Source of the DNA: Dokdonia sp. PRO95
GTDB taxonomy: Bacteria > Bacteroidota > Bacteroidia > Flavobacteriales > Flavobacteriaceae
Assembly (NCBI RefSeq): GCF_000355805.1
Contig: NZ_CM001837.1
Coordinates: forward strand, 1,762,055-1,826,054
Direction of reading: 5' to 3'
DNA: 64,000 bases
Positions 61,033 to 64,000 of this stretch are shown here, in pieces (position 1 is the stretch's first letter; the number at the start of each line of letters is the position of its first letter). The translations under genes and the position numbers were made by a program. The notes below the pieces were generated by a model. That model was not told where the DNA came from. It worked only from the letters and a program-made list of their open reading frames with translations, and made no database searches.

Positions 61033-61117
61033 AGAGAGGTGGCCGAGTGGCTTAAGGCGCACGCCTGGAAAGCGTGTATACGGCAACGTATCGAGGGTTC
61101 GAATCCCTTCCTCTCTG
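61033..61117 (+). tRNA. tRNA-Ser (GGA)
   Basis: 85-nt cloverleaf with the long variable arm of class II tRNAs: acceptor AGAGAGG/CCTCTCT, anticodon loop CTGGAAA in the stem CACGC/GCGTG, variable arm TATACG-GCAA-CGTATC and T arm with TTCGAAT. Discriminator G. CCA is not encoded. Confidence 0.96.
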
Positions 61118-61121
61118 CTGT

Positions 61122-61156
61122 AAGTGCTATACTTTAAAGTGTAGCACTTTTTTTTT
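61122..61156 (+). terminator. Terminator of tRNA-Ser
   Basis: Stem AAGTGCTATACTT/AAGTGTAGCACTT (one mismatch) and a run of nine or more T. Confidence 0.92.
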
Positions 61157-61613
61157 GACATGTATATTATATGTTTAGATCTGTAATATAGATGATAGTA
61201 TCTAGGATCTTACCAATCACACTCTAAAGTAGCTTCTTGAGCTGGTGGTAAGTACGTGTGGGATATGTGAGTCTTAATTGAAGAATTTTCTTCAAAACAA
61301 TTAGTTGTCAATTTTGCAAAATGAGTATTGAATTTGACCATCGTGTAAATCATCTTCTGAAATAAAAGAAAGTAATTCTTAATTGCTAAAATTTTAATTG
61401 TAATTTATGTGTAACTATCATGAATGCGTCATTTAATCTATTGAAATCGATTTTTTGTCGCAATTGTCAGATTGACTGTTGATAACTTCTAATAATTTTT
61501 TGTAATGATTTAGAAGTTGTTTATCTTTCTCCCTTGAAAAAAAATCTAGTGTCAAAACATTGAATACTAGTTCACAGTTCTAACTGACCCAAATCCTTTT
61601 AAAATCATCACGT
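61157..61613 (+). other. Long leader region of the large secreted protein
   Basis: 457 bp, AT-rich, no gene seen. An 18-bp inverted repeat TTGAAGAA/TTCTTCAA lies at 61278-61295. No promoter matching both halves of the Bacteroidota consensus can be placed with confidence. Confidence 0.5.
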
Positions 61614-64000
61614 ATGATTCATAAAACTACCCATTCAAAATTTCTATCGTTCTTGTTTCTTTTCACAGCTGTTTTTGTGTGTGGATTGAATGCTTATGCA
61701 CAAACTCAGACTTTAGCTGAAATTCAATCTAAGCCAGGTTGTGCGACAATAACTCAAGCAATTGTTAATGAATTTTATAGTCCTATTCCTGCTGGAGGCG
61801 CAAATCCAGGAGATGCAGGTATCGTTGTGGATATAGATATTACAAATGAAACACCTGCTGGAGCAGCTACTTCAGGTAACTATGAAGCGGTAACTGCTGG
61901 AAATTTAACAGATGCTCAATATTGTCAAGTAGGAACAGAGGGGCCCGATTTTCTATATAATTTTTCAGTTCCAGCAACGGAAACAGTTACTTGCTCAAGT
62001 GCAACTACGGTAATTAGTACCCAAGGTGACTTTAATAGTGGTACAGAGTGGATTGTGGTCATAGATGAAAACAATGAAATAATAGGTGGGATACCTCCAA
62101 GTGGGTTGGGCGAATGTACGGGTACTGTAAGTACAATTACTATAGAATTAATAGGTGATGACATATCAGCGCTAGCAGTTGATGGTATTGTAAGTTTAGA
62201 ATTGAGATCAAAAGGTGGTACAATTGGAAACAGCGGAAATGAAACTGACGGTCCTTGTCCTTCGCCAGGAAATTGTGCACGTATTGATAGTATTACGTGG
62301 GACGTACTTTCTGAGCCAATTTTAAATAATCCTCTTGGGTCAACAGATTTATGCCCAGGAGAATCTACCACAGTTACTGCAGATTCATCTGGAGATAGAC
62401 CTATAATATATTCATGGTCAGTAGGTCAAGGTGATATTACACTCACGAATACAAATCAACAAACTGTCACCGTTACCGCTGGTACTACGTCAGGTGTTTA
62501 TGAACTCCTTTTAGAGATGACATATGCGGGAGAACCCGGATGTACAGAAACTTTTTCAGATTCTGCAACAGCGAGAGTGTTGCCGCAGCCTACAGTTAGC
62601 TCTACGACTATAGAAGAGTGTCAGCAATCACCAACCCAAACCCTTGATGCCAATTTGTATCTCTCACTACAACCTGGAGAGAGCGTAACTTGGTATGATG
62701 CTCCTACTGCAGGTGTTATTATTCCTAATCCAATTCAGGACTCAGTTGGCTCTTCTACTTATTATGGAGAAATAACAAATAGTGATGGTTGTTCAAACCC
62801 AATTCGTTCAGACATCACTTTAACAATTTTTCAAGCTCCATCTAGTACAGACGCTTCAGATGCAGTCTGTTCTGATGAGTTCTATTTGAGAGATCTTACT
62901 ACGCTTTCTACAGGAAATAGCTTTACGTATAGTGCAACATCTTCAAACCCTGGAGTAATTCCGGCTCCTGCAAATGGTTCTGGAAATGTTATTTCAGGAA
63001 CATTTACTAATGAAAGTTTAGCTCCTATAACTCTTACATATACAATTACTCCTACAGGTCCTGCACCTAATAACTGTCCAGGAGAAACTTTTGAGCTTGC
63101 AGTTACAGTAAATCGACAACCGCAGCTCACTTCTTCACAGGATTTAACAGTTTGTACTGCTACAGACCCTCCTCTTCCAGCAGATTACTTGAGAGCAAAT
63201 GATGCAATTGTAGTAGCCGCAGGGACGACGGTTACTTGGTATGATGCGTTAACTGGTGGGAATGCAATTCCCGGAAATGATCCAGAACTTACCACTATAG
63301 GATCCATTTCTTATTTTGCTGAGATTAGTGATACAGGAACTGGATGTGTTAATCCTATTAGAGAAGAGGTGAACCTTCAGATTGCTACTCCACCATTTCC
63401 AGCCTTATCAGAAACTGTATGTTCAGGAGAGCAATTAAATATAGGCTTGAATACTTTTGATACCACTTATACTGTCTCTTCTTCAGATCAGGGTAATGTT
63501 CCTGCAGGAGCAGATCGTACAACCCCAGTGACAGACAATATTACAGATACGTATATAAATACAACGGCAAATGTTGTTACCATTATATATACCGTTACCT
63601 ATGAAGATCCAGGAGCATGTAACGGAAATGTCTTTGAAATAGCAGTCACCGTTAATCCTGAACCAGTTGTGTCTAATTTGCTCGACACAACGGTATGTAG
63701 CGATATGCCTATCGGTGTAAATCTTGATGTACGAACCACAAGTGTCGCAGCTGAATCGTGGAGGCTCGTTAGTGTAACTCCACAAGCGGGATTAATTCCT
63801 GCAAGTTCTAATGCATCAGTCGCGCCAGTGTTATTTTCTAACGCAATTGCTAATGATGTATTTACAAATACTACCGCGGGAGATTTGACGGTAGAGTATG
63901 TAGTCCAAGCAACCTCAAATTCTGGATGTGAAGGAGAAACGGAAACAATTACCGTAACTATTGCACCTGCACCAGAAGTGGATGCTGGTCCAGCCTCAGC
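61614..64000 (+). CDS. Large secreted Ig/PKD-like repeat protein, N-terminal part
   Basis: Open for about 795 codons from the ATG at 61614 to the window end without a stop. A signal peptide ([23 protein letters not shown]) is followed by a domain starting [19 protein letters not shown]. From about residue 260 on there are Ig/PKD-like modules with Cys pairs and recurring patterns such as [10 protein letters not shown]... and [10 protein letters not shown]..., each closing with a strand ending in TLTI/NLQI. Such chains in Flavobacteriaceae usually end with a T9SS sorting or gliding-associated C-terminal domain, which is outside the window. Likely a surface adhesin; not recognised as a named protein. 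Confidence 0.85.
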   Translation, partial: MIHKTTHSKFLSFLFLFTAVFVCGLNAYAQTQTLAEIQSKPGCATITQAIVNEFYSPIPAGGANPGDAGIVVDIDITNETPAGAATSGNYEAVTAGNLTDAQYCQVGTEGPDFLYNFSVPATETVTCSSATTVISTQGDFNSGTEWIVVIDENNEIIGGIPPSGLGECTGTVSTITIELIGDDISALAVDGIVSLELRSKGGTIGNSGNETDGPCPSPGNCARIDSITWDVLSEPILNNPLGSTDLCPGESTTVTADSSGDRPIIYSWSVGQGDITLTNTNQQTVTVTAGTTSGVYELLLEMTYAGEPGCTETFSDSATARVLPQPTVSSTTIEECQQSPTQTLDANLYLSLQPGESVTWYDAPTAGVIIPNPIQDSVGSSTYYGEITNSDGCSNPIRSDITLTIFQAPSSTDASDAVCSDEFYLRDLTTLSTGNSFTYSATSSNPGVIPAPANGSGNVISGTFTNESLAPITLTYTITPTGPAPNNCPGETFELAVTVNRQPQLTSSQDLTVCTATDPPLPADYLRANDAIVVAAGTTVTWYDALTGGNAIPGNDPELTTIGSISYFAEISDTGTGCVNPIREEVNLQIATPPFPALSETVCSGEQLNIGLNTFDTTYTVSSSDQGNVPAGADRTTPVTDNITDTYINTTANVVTIIYTVTYEDPGACNGNVFEIAVTVNPEPVVSNLLDTTVCSDMPIGVNLDVRTTSVAAESWRLVSVTPQAGLIPASSNASVAPVLFSNAIANDVFTNTTAGDLTVEYVVQATSNSGCEGETETITVTIAPAPEVDAGPAS

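Noticed and set aside
61925..63785. Several open frames antisense to the large secreted protein
   Set aside because: The plus frame is open for nearly 800 codons with signal peptide and repeats; antisense frames are compositional shadows.

Overview
The window reads as a stretch of chromosome from a marine-type member of the Flavobacteriaceae (Bacteroidota). Evidence: gldM-gldN of the gliding/type IX secretion machinery, promoters of the TAnnTTTG type with TTG about 20 bases upstream, almost no Shine-Dalgarno sequences, low GC, many Bacteroidota-specific families (DUF983, DUF4199, DUF6503, GH3, PycTM/DUF5706, L21 with a helix-hairpin-helix tail) and a large PKD-like secreted protein. A genus guess (Dokdonia/Krokinobacter-like) is weak. 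I see no IS element, prophage, CRISPR array or rRNA operon. Two tRNA genes (initiator Met and Ser-GGA) are present.

Layout. 1-5309: end of the gld operon, an FAD oxidoreductase, a DUF983 protein and an ABC-F ATPase. 5646-12051: a four-gene RND efflux operon (adaptor, pump, small membrane protein, TolC-like channel). 12103-14268: small housekeeping/unknown genes, then tRNA-fMet. 14772-29073: a Crp/Fnr regulator followed by a long co-directional run that includes two separate Rieske fusions (Rieske-glutamate synthase and Rieske-thiamine-diphosphate enzyme), an FG-GAP/UnbV protein, a metallophosphoesterase-like domain fused to an outer-membrane barrel, small Cys-rich proteins, a K+ channel and a CPA1 antiporter. 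29188-31911: an orphan PycTM-like protein and a RimK/aspartoacylase pair. 31987-47952: a sulfur/redox island, mostly on the minus strand. 48245-64000: housekeeping genes (two SpoU methyltransferases, era, rplU-rpmA, GH3, tatD, an acyltransferase, asparaginase), tRNA-Ser, and the start of a large secreted protein.

The strongest observation is a regulon in the sulfur/redox island. Nine promoters carry a 14-bp near-palindrome of the form GTAAC-N4-GTTAC, each separated by exactly 22 bp from a TAnnTTT(A/G) -7 element (element plus box always span 44 bp). They serve the YeeE/YedE pair, cydAB, a small Cys-rich protein with an OprC/NosA-like copper receptor, a 1-Cys peroxiredoxin, a rhodanese, two persulfide-dioxygenase/rhodanese fusions, a TauE/SafE exporter, and a DUF983-Crp/Fnr operon. 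The last encodes the obvious candidate regulator, which has three cysteines in its sensor domain. Taken together this suggests a sulfide/persulfide response: thiosulfate uptake, persulfide oxidation, sulfite export, a sulfide-tolerant bd oxidase, and copper acquisition when sulfide ties copper up. The activation model and the inducer are inference; the site geometry is read from the sequence.

The second genome-scale signal is a very abundant palindrome, GCTTTCGCGAAAGC, with 15 perfect copies in 64 kb, nine between genes and six inside genes. Five of the six genic copies are read in the same frame as Ala-Phe-Ala-Lys-Ala, two of them inside signal peptides.
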